Assembly: GCA_018136815.1 (NCBI GenBank)
Contig: CM030941.1
Location: 2,270,039-2,334,038 of the forward strand
Reading direction: 5' to 3'
From: Isochrysis galbana
Taxonomy: Eukaryota > Haptophyta > Isochrysidales > Isochrysidaceae
Length of the DNA: 64,000 bases
Shown here: positions 11,554-21,702 of the stretch, piece by piece
Position numbering within the stretch: the first letter of the stretch is position 1
How the letters are laid out: every line of letters begins with the position of its first letter
Position numbers and translations under genes: made by a program
The notes under the pieces: model-generated
Told to the model about the DNA's origin: nothing
The model's database searches: none
The model's input: only the letters and a program-made list of their open reading frames with translations

Positions 11554-12115
11554 TCAGGCCAGTCTTTCGGCGAGGCCGAGTGCTGTCGCCACGAGGCCGA
11601 GGTTGTCGTTCATCTGGAGTTTGCCCTTGTCGTCTTCTGTGAATATGGGTGTGCTGAGCTCTGACGGTTTTTTAATTTTAGGTTTTCTGCCCCGGGCCGC
11701 CGTGCGGGTGCGCACTAGGCGATGGGCGTCTAGTCGGGCAAGTCCTCTCACCAGGATAGTGAACCTTGTCAGTGTGGATTCTAGAGTAGGTATGTAGTGA
11801 TACTCGTATGACTCGAATTCCACTCTGTAAAAGTCTCTTATTATGTATCTCCAAGCTATTATGTATAGAGCTTTTAGGCTGTCGGGGGTGGTCGCGTTCG
11901 GGTATGCAAATAGCCTATCCTTTGTTTTCTGCTTTCTTGACCTGTTTGCGTCCGGGGTATAGTCGGCGATTGCATCTATGGCGTCAAAGATTTTCCTCGT
12001 CGCGGGGCACCACGCTAGGTGGCATGAGTCCTCCCGGTAACGGTTGCACAGCCTGCAAGTTTCCGATGGGCTGGTCCTAAATCTATTTCTGGTGCCTATC
12101 CTCCTATGAGTGATG
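11554..12115 (-). mobile_element. C-terminal fragment of a LINE (non-LTR retrotransposon) ORF2
   Basis: An open minus-strand frame carries a zinc knuckle of the C-x2-C-x7-H-x4-C type (CRLCNRYREDSCHLAWC) followed by about 140 helix-rich residues (SLKALYIIAWRYIIRDFYR, STLTRFTILVRGLARLDAHR). That knuckle close to the C-terminus is typical of ORF2 proteins of the Jockey/R1/L1 kind. Endonuclease and reverse-transcriptase regions are not present, so this is a truncated copy. The first residues of the open frame come from an adjoining module A piece and do not belong to it. Confidence 0.5.
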
Positions 12116-12119
12116 TGGC

Positions 12120-12215
12120 CAGCAGGCAGGGGCTGAGGTTGAGTGTGCAGGCCCACCCAGGGGGTGTCTGCGATGGAGGAGGGGGGGCACGGGGCCCCCA
12201 TGACCCTATCAGTTT
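12120..12215 (-). repeat. Short piece of repeat module A
   Basis: GGGGCTGAGGTTGAGTGTGC and GTGTCTGCGATGGAGGAG match 8500-8580 with a few changes. It lies directly beside the LINE fragment. Confidence 0.6.
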
Positions 12216-12382
12216 TACTGATAGTTGTGGATATCTAGATATCTAGATATCTACACTACCTAGGCCGAAAAATGGAGTATCTATATCTAGCTAGATGGCT
12301 GGGGCCAATATCTATATCTAGCTAGATAGAATTTTGCGCTATTCACTTGTATCTAGATAGGAGATAGGGGCCCTGGGGGGTA
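12216..12382. repeat. AT-rich palindromic ATATCTAG satellite-like tract
   Basis: Repeated ATATCTAGATATCTAG and TATCTATATCTAGCTAGAT words, strongly self-complementary and AT-rich against the GC-rich surroundings. It lies immediately before the MITE at 12391. Confidence 0.7.
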
Positions 12383-12390
12383 ATTCCACG

Positions 12391-12925
12391 CCTAGCTGTG
12401 AAAGACAGAAACAGCGTTTTTTTTCGGAGGCCAAAAACAGTGTTTTTCACTGTTTTTCAAACGCCCTCCATTTATGCCACTGTTTTTTTAGAGTGGGGCT
12501 GGGGCTGGGGGCCGCCCGTGCGCGGCGCGCGCGAGCGCGGCGTGCGCGCGTGCGCGCAGGACCAGGCGCGCTTGAGCGCGGCGTGCGCGCGGGACAGCGG
12601 CCACCACCACCACACCATCACGCGCGCGGATCGCGACGCGTGCGTGGGCTTGGGGTTGTGAACACCGATAGCGGCTCGCCATCTCGCCATCGGCCGAGGG
12701 GAGGAGAGGGGGCAGCGGCGGCGGCGGCCTACGTATGCGTAGGACGCAGGACGTGGAGGAGCGAGGAGCGGAGGCGGAGGCGTTCCGCGCGGGGGGGAAA
12801 GGCCCCCTTGCGGTATATGTGGCCCCACTGTTTTTCGCACTGTTTTTTACTGTTTTTTTTCGATTCCCAAAAACAGCTGTTTTTAATGTTTTTCTAGCCC
12901 TCACCCGCTGTTTTTCACAGCTAGG
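12391..12925. mobile_element. Non-autonomous hAT-type DNA transposon (MITE)
   Basis: A 535-bp element with inverted ends: CCTAGCTGTGAAA at the left and its reverse complement at the right, with similarity continuing imperfectly through AACAGCG. It is flanked by a perfect 8-bp direct duplication ATTCCACG (12383-12390 and 12926-12933). Eight-bp target duplications are the hAT hallmark. Both subterminal regions are packed with short CACTGTTTTT/AAAAACAGTG words in both orientations, like subterminal transposase-binding repeats. The interior is GC-rich, with short open frames but no transposase domain. It looks intact at both ends, hence probably recent. Confidence 0.8.
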
Positions 12926-13199
12926 ATTCCACGCCTTACCTGCTCCTCCTAGCCCACGATGGACCTCCGAGGCTTCGTCGAGCGCGCTCGCCGCCGTCCC
13001 CGTATCTGGTTTAGCGTACCCGGCGCGCGCGCGAGAGACGCCGCTCCTACGGCCAAAGCCACGGCAGTGGTAGTTTGGCCCTCTGACTCTGCGGCATCAC
13101 TCATGCCAGAGCTTTCCCAACAACGTCAGGGGCCGAAGGACTGAAGCGCCAGGAGTTGGGGCACACGCCAGGAATCGGGTAGACACGGAGTACCTTCAT

Positions 13200-14001
13200 C
13201 TTCCTACTCGCCCAAAGGCCGCGCCCCGACCCTAGAGTTGTTCTTCCGTCTGTTCTTCTTCCTCTCCGCGTCGATCTCTCCGCCCGCAGGCGAGCGGCGC
13301 ACGCCGCCACCAGCCGGCCAAGGCCGGGGGAGATGGGGGGGCAGGGGGCCCCGGGGGCGGGCGGGGGGGCGGGGGAGCGGGGCGAGGTCGGAGGGCGGGG
13401 GAGCCTTCTCCCGCCCCCCCGCCCCCCCCGCCCCCCCCACTTCTCTCCTCCCCCTCTCTCCCCTCTCTCCCCCCGCGCGCTCCCCCCCCCCCCCCCCCCG
13501 CATCGCATCTCGCCGATCCCTCGCCTGCGCCCCCCCCTCCCCCCCTCTCTTTCTCCCCTCTCCCCCCTCTCTCCCCCCTCGCTCCCCGCCTACTGCCCCC
13601 CTCTTCCCAAGATCTCTCTCTCCAGCACTCTCTCCCTCTCTACTACTACATACTCTCTCTCTCTCTCTCCTCCACCCCTCCCTCTCCGCCTCTCCCAGAA
13701 CAACCTGCTCGACGAGTCTCTCTCCTCTCTCTCTCTCTTCTCCCCATCAGCAAAGATCTCGCTCGCTTCCTAAAGCGAGAGAGGAGATGCACTTCTACCC
13801 AATTTACCGTCGGTCTCTTCTCTTCCCCTCCTCCCCTCCTTCCTCCCTCGGCCCCCCCTTCTTCTTCCCATTTCTTCTCCCTCCGAAACTCTCTTCTCTC
13901 TTCCCTCCTCCGTCGGGGAGCGGCTTGCCGAGCGGTCGCACTAGCACCTCGCCCTCTTCCCCTCCCCCTCCCCCCCCCACTCCCCGTCTCTCGTCGCCGG
14001 G
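13200..14001 (+). promoter_or_regulatory. Pyrimidine-rich upstream region of the GH16 gene
   Basis: C and CT runs dominate from about 13395 up to the start codon at 14002. Long open frames here are simple-sequence artefacts. It is likely promoter and/or 5'UTR, by analogy with the same layout at other genes in the window. Confidence 0.4.
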
Positions 14002-16348
14002 ATGTGGGCCAACTTTGGGGACGAGTCGGCGTTGCTTGTGCCCAGCAAGCACGCCGCGCACGCGCGCAAGTGGCAGTTCGCCGCCGCGGCTGCCACACTC
14101 GTGGCCCTCGGCCTCGCGGCCGCTCTCGCGGTCGTCAGCGCTCGCCAGCCTGCCCAGCTGATGGAAGAGCGCGGGCATGGCGAGGTGATGGGCCACTCGC
14201 ACCACTCGTGCACGGCTGCTGGTGTCGACGTCTATGCCTCCGGCAAGAAGCTCGACTGTTGCCACGAGCTCATCACGATCGAGAAGCCGTGCTTCACCGG
14301 CAAGGGGCTCAGCGTTTGTGAGTTCTGTGTGCCGAAGGCCGAGGCACCGCACGACTGCACGCCGGCGGGCAAGGACGTGTTCGCCAACCCGAAGGGGGTT
14401 CATCTGCCTTGCTGCCCCGGCTTTGTCGAGGAGGCTGGCCCGTGCCGTGGAGATGACATGTGCATGTTCTGCCAGCCATCAAGCGTTGTGCCCGGCACCC
14501 GCGCGCAGTACCCGGCGCCCAAGGTGTCGATCGACCCCCTCACGCCCAAGGAGGCCGTGGAGAAGCACTACAAGGACGGTATGTCCCTCATTCTCTCCGA
14601 CGAGTTCAAGGACATGGCGCGCACCAAGTCCATCTTCGTCTTCGAGGACATCCCATATGGTGTGCCAGGCAACACGGGCGACGTCAACATCGCCTCCATC
14701 TACTCCTCCGACACCATCTCACTCCTCCCTGAGGGCGGACTGCGCCTCGCTGCCTACATGGCCCCTGAGGACGAGGTGGAGTTCATGAAGGGGTGGAACG
14801 GGACGTGGAACACCAACTGGGGCTCCGACGTGTCCAAGTGGACGTGGCACGCCCCCAAGGTCACTTCGCGCATGAATGGCCGCTTCCAGTATGGCTGGGT
14901 TGAGACGTCCATCAAGGCGCCTAAGGGCTACGGCAACTGGCCGGCAGCCTGGCTGAACGGATGCTACGGCTTCATCTCGGAGGCCTCTGGCGAATTTCTT
15001 CTGCAAGACGGGTATCCTTTCCTCTGTGGCCAGTACTGGCCGCCGGAGCTCGACTTCTTCGAGCACTTCTCGCCAGAGCACACATGGTACTGGCGGCCAA
15101 ACTCCATGTCGCTCCACTCGCCCAACCAGTACGTCGGCCTCGGTCAGAAGATGACGCCGCAGGGAGGCTATTGTCCCACAACACTCGCCCCGCCCGGCGA
15201 GGCATGGTGCTTCGGCGTCTCCGGTTCGGGCTCCTTCCCAGACGACCCGACGGAGCGGTTCATCGACTATGGGATGCGTTGGGACCCTGATGGTGTGGAC
15301 TACTACATGGACGGCAAGTTTATGCACCGCTTCACACGCGACCAGCTGGTGCTCTACCTCTCAGGCCAGCTGCGCCCGATCCTCATTCCCGAGATGCCCC
15401 TTTTCCTCACCTTTAACATCGCGCTTGTGCGCAAGGGCATGGACCTGTCGCACATGGGCGAGGGCCTCACTGACAAGTCGAACTACGACCGCAACACGGG
15501 TAAGTGGAAGACGATGGCCATGGACATCAAGTACGTGCGCGTGTATCAGGACGACACGCAGGGCGACACGCGCGGGCTCAATCCGCCGATCACTTACGAG
15601 ACACGTCGCAAGCTTCTCGCCAACCGCGTGACGTGCAACCTTGTTCCGGAGCTGCGGTGTATCGTGAAGGCCAACGGAGGCAAGGGCGGCGTCGATCTCA
15701 TGGCGAAGGTGGCGTGTGACAAGCTACGCTCCCTGGGCGACAACTACTGCGACACCGTCCCCCATCTCTGCTCGCTCAACAACGCCGGCAACCCCGAAGG
15801 TGTCTACGGACTCTCCAACGCGACCATCGCGAACATGGCTAACCAGCGCCTATCCCTGGTCCATGGCATTTGTTGCATCGAGCAGTCCAAGGAGATCGAC
15901 CCAATCACTGGCGCGCCCGTCGACGAGACCGCCACTTGCCGCGAGACGCCCAAAACGAAGCTGCCTGCCTGGCTTCTCGAGTCGGAATACTTTCAAGACC
16001 CCCCGATGGTGAGTGACGAGCCCAACCACACACGGCGAAATTCAAGCTTTTTGCAAACTCTGTCTGCGCTATGGACCATTCATCCCCTCGCACGATGTCG
16101 CCGTAGCTGATTTCCGTCCCGACACGTGTGTCTATCTCTTCCCTCATCGCTCTGTGCTGCGGATACCACCAAAGCACGCTGGTGGCGCAGGCGAACGACT
16201 GCTCTTGATATCTCACGCTTGCGTCCGCCTCCTCACCCCACAGGGCGAAGAGGGCGCCTCGGGAGGTCTTGCCGGCACCAACCCTGCTGGATGGAAGACG
16301 TATGGCCGTGGCCTGCCGCCGCCGCCGCCATCGCCGCCCCCTGCGTAA
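14002..16348 (+). CDS. Membrane-anchored GH16 beta-glucanase/transglycosylase-like protein with Cys-rich modules
   Basis: Two exons, 14002-16008 and 16244-16348, give about 703 residues. An N-terminal hydrophobic segment (about residues 25-47) is a signal anchor, implying type II membrane topology in the secretory pathway. Two related Cys-rich modules follow (CTAAGVDVYA...CCHEL and CTPAGKDVFA...CCPGF, about residues 73-155). The GH16 fold then shows the active-site signature ELDFFE, giving Glu349 and Glu354 as the expected nucleophile and acid/base around Asp351. Supporting motifs are GWVETSIKAP, YGNWPAAWL and DIKYVRVYQ. A further Cys-rich domain (about 545-635) and a short Pro-rich tail on exon 2 end the protein. 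GH16 enzymes act on beta-1,3-type glucans, galactans and related polymers; the anchor recalls Kre6/Skn1-like proteins, but substrate cannot be read from sequence. Confidence 0.85.
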
Positions 16349-17284
16349 AAAATCACAGGAAGGAGCAACCATGCATACGGGCTGCCATGGACCAAGACAG
16401 ATTCTGGTCAGCACAACCCCGTGCGTCCTCGAGAAAGCTCCTCTTTCATCTCGGTGGTGGGTGCGAGACTAACCTCAAATGCTCAAGCATCTTGTTGCGG
16501 CATCAACGTCGCTTGGCAGCATGCATACCAGACCCACATATCTTTCACGTGCGTTGCGGCAGTGAAGTGCCGACCATACTGCGGTGCTACGCTATCATAG
16601 CACCAAAGAAAACTAATACTATCTTGAATTTGCATGACGACGTGGCGCACCATTCGGGTTTGTTATGGTCACCCTCAATTCTCAACACCTTGCTGGCGGC
16701 GTCAAGCATGGCTGAACCGGCTTTCCCTACCACCTGTTCTTTACCATATCATCTCCATCTCCATGCACCTCTACGGCCGTATAGCCTACCGACCGCATAG
16801 GTCAAGGATCCACTATGCGAACGCAAGTCGCTTCGCGTGTTTCGTTCGCATGTCGCTTTCAGCTTGACCGGTTGGCATTTTTGTGCGTGCACGCATGTGC
16901 CTTCGTGCGCGTGTCGCGTGTCTTCGGCACACGTACGCACGAGAGCTTCACACGCATGCCCATGAATGAGATGTACTACTGTGCATACGCTACACCAAGG
17001 ACGAATGATCGCATTTTCGCGATTGCATAGTGGCATAATGAGTAAATACCTAGCGGTGCCAAACGTCAAACACTTGCAGGTGCAACCTGCAACCTAAGGT
17101 CCACTTGTTTGTTTACCCCTACTCCCTCCTTTTGGCATTCCAATATTGCCGCGCCCTCAATTTGGATTTGAAGGGTCAAAAAACTCTTAGCAGAAAAACA
17201 TCTGAAGATTCCGGACGACCCTGTCATTGCTACGACACCGCCCTTGTACCCCCGCTCCCTCCACCTCCTCCCTTTCCCCCCTTC
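16349..17284. other. Intergenic, no gene recognised
   Basis: Low coding signal. Near 17194-17214 is the word AAAACATCTGAAGATTC, which recurs downstream of other genes in this window (about 38035 and, variant, 21598 and 21948). Confidence 0.5.
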
Positions 17285-17765
17285 GTTCAACTAAGTTTAT
17301 ACTTGGTTCGGCCATGGGGGGGCACGAGTCCCCCCCTCTCTCCACTCCTCCCCTGGCTGCCGTGGGGGAGGAACCACCCATCCTCCTGGCTCTTGGCACC
17401 TGGCATGCCTGATGGCTTGCCAGGAGCCCATTGCCCTGCTAACCCACTCTCCCACTGACAGGCACGCCTGCCTCGCGCGTCCTAGCCTGTCGTGGCCAGC
17501 CCATCGCTCCAACCTCCAACCCCCGCTCCCCCCCTGTTCGATAGGCAGACAGGTGGCGCAGAGTGGGGGCCCCTGAGGCCTAGGAGCGCCAGCGAGCCAG
17601 CGAGGGAGAGGCAGGGGAGACCAGGGCCCAGCCCCAACCTCCTCTGCCAGCTCGGGTCGCCAGAGGGCAGCTGCAGGCCTGCCGCAGGCGCGCCATAGCG
17701 CGTGCCGCAGGAGAGGGGAGAGAGCGCGCTGAGAAGGGGGGGGCGGAGCGATCGAAAAATTGGTG
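17285..17765 (+). repeat. Interspersed repeat module A, second forward copy
   Basis: Begins with CTAAGTTTATACTTGGTTCG and follows 10570-11030 along its length with small insertions and substitutions, such as an inserted TGGCTCTTGGCACC block. No protein is evident. Confidence 0.7.
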
Positions 17766-17799
17766 ATGGTGAGTCTCGCACCTGTTTACAGGCGAAGTC

Positions 17800-18110
17800 G
17801 GGACTAAGGACGCCGCCAGCCCGGTAAGCGCAGGAGGAAGGGGGGGAACGGACCATCGTGGGGGGGGGGGGCGCGGGCCACCGGACCATATCTAATAATT
17901 TCTGAATAGTCTCACCGCGCACGCGGCCGTGGACCCTCTACTTTCTACTCACGCAGCAAACCTTTCTACACCCCCACTCTCCCGGCTCCCGGCCCTTTCC
18001 CCCCCGCCGTCTGGCGACTCCCCCCGTGCACTACGCACTACTAGGGGGATAGGGGGAAAGGGCTTAGATATGGTCGGTGACCCGCGCCCCCCCCCGGTGA
18101 TCCGTCCCCC
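17800..18110. repeat. Head-to-head pair of module B ends
   Basis: A minus-strand copy (about 17810-17895, ending at a CCATATCTA word, equivalent to 11080-11160) is followed about 110 bases later by a plus-strand copy (about 18000-18110: CGACTCCCCCCGTGCAC, then GGGCTTAGATATGGTC). The reading direction after each ATG is outward. The same inverted arrangement is seen at 11080-11350. Confidence 0.55.
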
Positions 18111-18470
18111 ACCAAGACCGCCAAGGTTGCTAAGACAGCCTCTAATCCCGCGGACACTACGGCTTCGATGGTCGCCGCCGTCCAAGCGGCGGTGGCCGAG
18201 GCATTAAAATCGCAAAACAACAACTCGACCCGCAAGGCGACTGGCGCTGACAATCGTCGGGCTCCTCCTCCGCCTACGACTTACTCCGCATCGTCTCCGC
18301 TACCGGACGCACTCCTTGACCGTCCCCTCGGCAAAAGCACGTCTTCTCGTCGCCAATGTGATCCCCCTCCGAACGGCCTTGGGCTTCCGGCCGATTCGGG
18401 CCTCTCGGAATGGGATCCAGGTAGCTGGTCTCGAGCTCGAGCCGTAGGCGTGGCGGTGGCGTCAGGGAGC
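18073..18470 (+). pseudogene. Possible ORF1-like remnant of an unclassified repeat element
   Basis: Beyond the module B start (MVGDPRPPPVIR) an overlapping frame encodes an Ala/Lys- then Pro/Ser-rich polypeptide (SMVAAVQAAVAEALKSQNNN, DNRRAPPPPTTYSASSPLPD, LSEWDPGSW). Such low-complexity N-terminal proteins are common as ORF1 of retroelements, but no domain is recognised. Further downstream the sequence becomes GT-rich and non-coding. Confidence 0.3.
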
Positions 18471-19399
18471 TGTGGCCAGTTGTGCAGCTGTGGTTGTGCA
18501 TGTTGTGTTTGGGTGGACTGTGGACAGGTCATGTGGGAAGGCTGGTTAGGTTCGGGGGAGGTGGAGCTGGGGCTGGAGGCGGCTCGGAAGCGGCGGCGAT
18601 GGGGGTGTGGGGCACGGGAAGAGAGTAGGAAGGCGTGGAGGGCACCCCTCCGCTACCATGTGGTAGGCTGAGTGGAGTTGTGGCTGTGGAGTGGCCTGGT
18701 GTGAGAGAGAGTTGAGACATAACATGAGAAGTCTGACCCACGTGGGGCATGGAGGGTGGGCGAAGAGGGACTGAGGGAGCACGCGGGGACAGGTCGGACG
18801 GCGTGGGCGCACTCTCGGTCATCACGGGGCACTGTGGCACGAGGGCCGAGGGCGAGGACAGGAGCAGACGGATGGAGCACGAGGGGCGATCGGGCGATGG
18901 CGCAGAGCGTTCGGAGGACACCAAGGGAAAACGTCACGCGCGCGCGGGGGTGGGGGGGGTGGGGGGACGCGCGGGAAAATAGTAGACGGGAAAGGGGGCG
19001 GAAACTCAAGGGAGCGAGCACTCGGGGGAAAGGCGGGAGGGAGTCGGGGCGCGACGGACGAGGGGAGTCGCGCGGGGGAACCTAATCGGGGCGTATAGGG
19101 AGAGGCAAGTGTACAAGGCCCCTTCCTTACCCGCAACAGGGGGGATCTCTCCATCCCTCATCTCAAAGAGGTTAGAAGTTATACCGTGCTCATGAAGGGC
19201 ATCAGTCGAAAAACATCCGAACCCGACTCGGGTCGCGGCCTCTCAGCCTCCACCTCCACCGCCCCTTGAGCTGCCCGCCATCCCGCCATGGGCCATGAGT
19301 GAACTAAGTAAAAACCTAGTTGTTACGTGATGGAAAGAAACTTAGGGGCGAAGAGAATGGGAGCTTGCACGCTGCAGTCCTCCTCACGCACCAAGCTCA
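18471..19399. other. Intergenic GC/GA-rich stretch, no gene recognised
   Basis: Purine-rich on the plus strand around 18730-19080; open frames on both strands are low complexity with no domain. Confidence 0.5.
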
Positions 19400-20093
19400 T
19401 CACGATGCCTTGGGCTGCTCAACCACGTTCTCCTTTTGAACCTTGATTGTGAATTGGCACACACCTAAATCGCTGACATCAACACCGACTGCCGCGGCCA
19501 CACCCAACCCATGGAGGGCGCCCCGGATAAGCCCGCTCGGGAATTTAGCATGAAGCGCTGCAGTGCTTCTTGCGCTCGGCTGGCGCTCGACGGAAGACGA
19601 GCAACGCGACAGTAGTCGATGCCGATTGTCGTGAAGCATAAAGACACCCTAAGAACGACCAATGGCAGCGAGAAGACTTGGGATCAAGTGGATAATTGCA
19701 TGCTCAGATCCGCATGAGCATGGGAATGGCACGCGGTATACTAGCCGAGAAGCTGGCCATGCCAACCCTGCCCACCTTATTGTTCGTTTGAAGCTTGTCG
19801 ATCTGCTTCCCATAAATCTCGATCCAGAAGTCCTTGCAAATGAACTTGATTATCTCAAGTTCGTCGACGAAGCGCGGGCGATCCTTGGTATACCGCTCAG
19901 CGAGGCGCTGTCCTACCTGAAATCCTATTCCCTCCATCCGCCTCGCGGTCATCTGCAACTCTGATGGCGAGGGCTCTGCACCCAAGCTCATGCTCACCAG
20001 CTCGGTGTGCAGGTATGCGAAGCACGACTCAGCCACCTGCTTGACTGTCGCGCCTGACGTCATCGCGTCGCTGCGGTGGGCGTGGGCGTCCAC
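19400..20093 (-). CDS. TRAPPC6: TRAPP complex subunit 6 (Bet3-family, Trs33)
   Basis: A core subunit of the TRAPP tethering complex, the Rab1/Ypt1 exchange factor acting in ER-Golgi and Golgi traffic. Exons 20093-19776 and 19648-19400 join in phase at QTNNK|GVFML to give about 188 residues. Diagnostic stretches are MEGIGFQVGQRLAERYTKD, ELEIIKFICKDFWIEIYGKQ, GVFMLHDNRHRLLSR, SGLIRGALHGLGV and CQFTIKVQ, in the order found in TRAPPC6 proteins. The N-terminus is about 15 residues longer than in animal homologues; a second Met ten residues downstream could be the true start. The 127-nt intron is GT-AG. It shares a 280-bp intergenic region with the divergent FkbM gene. Confidence 0.9.
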
Positions 20094-20373
20094 CTACCCT
20101 CTGCTTGTCACCGACCACCTCCACCTTCTCTCGCTGTCCGTCCCTCTCCTCCTCCTTTCTTGCCTTCTCCTCCAGGCCCTCCTCACCGCCGCGCTGGCTC
20201 GCTCGGCGGCGCGATGGCTTCACAGCGCATTCAGTGTGTCCGCGCTGCCCTTTTTAACACTTAACATACAATATGCTGGGGACTAAATAATCTATCCTCG
20301 TCCCGCATTTTCCGTCTTCCTCCCTTCCTCCTGGTGCGTCGTTCTTGCTCTCTCTCTCGCCCCCTTCACTTCG
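20094..20373. promoter_or_regulatory. Divergent promoter region between TRAPPC6 and the FkbM gene
   Basis: Only 280 bp separate the two start codons. The plus strand is CT-rich at both ends (CCTCCACCTTCTCTCGCTG and TTCTTGCTCTCTCTCTCGCC). An AT-rich patch (TTTTTAACACTTAACATACA, about 20250-20271) lies in the middle. Confidence 0.4.
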
Positions 20374-21510
20374 ATGCCTCCGCTCTCCTTCCCGGTGCAC
20401 GTGGCGAACCTCACACCGGAGGGCACCCTCTCCGTGCTCTCCAACGTGAGCGGCCCGGTGCTGCTCGAGGTTGGCGTGAGCGACCGCAACACCCTCGACC
20501 AGGAGCTCCTTCCTCAGCTGCCTCTCGGCTTCCTTGTCTCGTTTGAGCCACTGATCGATAAATTCTCTCGGAACCTCTGCCGCAGGAAGGAGGCGAGGGC
20601 GGTGGTCGACCAGTTCGAGCCGCTCTCTCGGCAGCATGAGCGAGCGATCATTATGCCCATCGCAGTTGGATCCACACAAGCGCCAGAGGGAGAGTTGAGA
20701 ACGCTGCACGTTGGGAGGGTCGCTGGCTGCTCCAGTCTGATGCGCGCACGCACCTCTCGCTCGCACAGCGATTTCGGCCGCTTTTGCCAGGAGGTGCGCG
20801 AGGAAAGGCAAGTGTGGACCGTATCTCTCGAAAAGGTACTCTCATGGGTACCAGCGCACATGGAAGTCGAGTTCCTCAAGGTGGATGCTCAAGGAGCCGA
20901 CCTAAGCACTATCCAGAGCGCTGGCTCTGCGCTCCGCAGAGTGCGGCACTTTCTGCTTGAGGTGGTTGCCGACGACTGCAACATGCTTTATGAGGGGCAG
21001 CCCCGCTGCTCAGAGGTCGTTGCTGAAGTTAAGCGTCTCGGATATCGCCCTGCAGGACCCGTGACCTGTAGGATACCGTTCGAACGCAGGTTCTACAACC
21101 ATATGTGTGAGATGGAGATGATTTTCGTGCGGGACGACCTGTCGGATGCGCCGCCATACTTGATGAACATGCACCACCTCCGGCTTAATGGCTGCGACTC
21201 ACTCTGGCGCGGCGTACCTGCTGATGTCAGGCACGCACAAGATGCGCTGCGCAGGCGCAAAGACCTCGTGTTCAACAGTCTTGAGACGTGGCGTCCAGAA
21301 ACGGGTTGGATGCCCGGCTTCCCGCCGCTTTGGGTGCAACGCAGGTCTGCTTACAACGACAAGGGTGAGGTCGTCCAGTCTCAGGCGCTTAAAAATCGCT
21401 TAGCCGCATGCCCAATTGGTTGCGCGAGTTGGGCGACGCTCGAGAGGACTGGAATGCGGCAGGGCGATGACAAATTCAATTTCTCATACCACCGCTGTGT
21501 ATTTTCGTAG
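20374..21510 (+). CDS. FkbM-family SAM-dependent methyltransferase
   Basis: A single-exon frame of 378 residues. The Rossmann-fold start is seen at PVLLEVGVSDRNTLDQELL (about residues 29-47). The FkbM (Methyltransf_21) signature VEFLKVDAQGADLSTIQSAG lies at about 164-183, followed by VRHFLLEVV. Characterised FkbM relatives O-methylate sugars, polyketides or lipids; the acceptor here is unknown. No signal peptide or membrane segment is visible, so a cytosolic location is likely. The C-terminal ~120 residues (from MNMHHLRLNGCDSLWRG) are not part of the core fold and I do not recognise them. The gene is divergent from TRAPPC6, and CT-rich sequence precedes its ATG. Confidence 0.8.
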   Translation: MPPLSFPVHVANLTPEGTLSVLSNVSGPVLLEVGVSDRNTLDQELLPQLPLGFLVSFEPLIDKFSRNLCRRKEARAVVDQFEPLSRQHERAIIMPIAVGSTQAPEGELRTLHVGRVAGCSSLMRARTSRSHSDFGRFCQEVREERQVWTVSLEKVLSWVPAHMEVEFLKVDAQGADLSTIQSAGSALRRVRHFLLEVVADDCNMLYEGQPRCSEVVAEVKRLGYRPAGPVTCRIPFERRFYNHMCEMEMIFVRDDLSDAPPYLMNMHHLRLNGCDSLWRGVPADVRHAQDALRRRKDLVFNSLETWRPETGWMPGFPPLWVQRRSAYNDKGEVVQSQALKNRLAACPIGCASWATLERTGMRQGDDKFNFSYHRCVFS

Positions 21511-21702
21511 CCCAAAAGCGATTGTCTCACGCAAAGGGCCTGTATGCTGCCAACGCCAACACCTGGCTGATATGTTTTTGCGATTATCTCTACAAAATTC
21601 TGAAGATTTGGGCTACCCACAGTAGCTATGGGAGGCATGGCGCTAACTCGCGCTGTCGCTCACCGCCGCCTTCGCCTATCCTTAATCCTTAACCTTGCAA
21701 GT
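21511..21702. other. Intergenic, nothing recognised
   Basis: Downstream of the FkbM gene; contains a variant of the ATTCTGAAGAT word at about 21598. Confidence 0.4.

Noticed and set aside
13238-14161. 307-residue plus-strand frame of Pro/Ser/Leu repeats
   Set aside because: A product of CT-rich sequence before the GH16 gene, overlapping it in another frame, with no domain.
14719-15327. 202-residue minus-strand frame inside the GH16 gene
   Set aside because: A shadow of a high-GC coding region; the plus frame has the GH16 signature.
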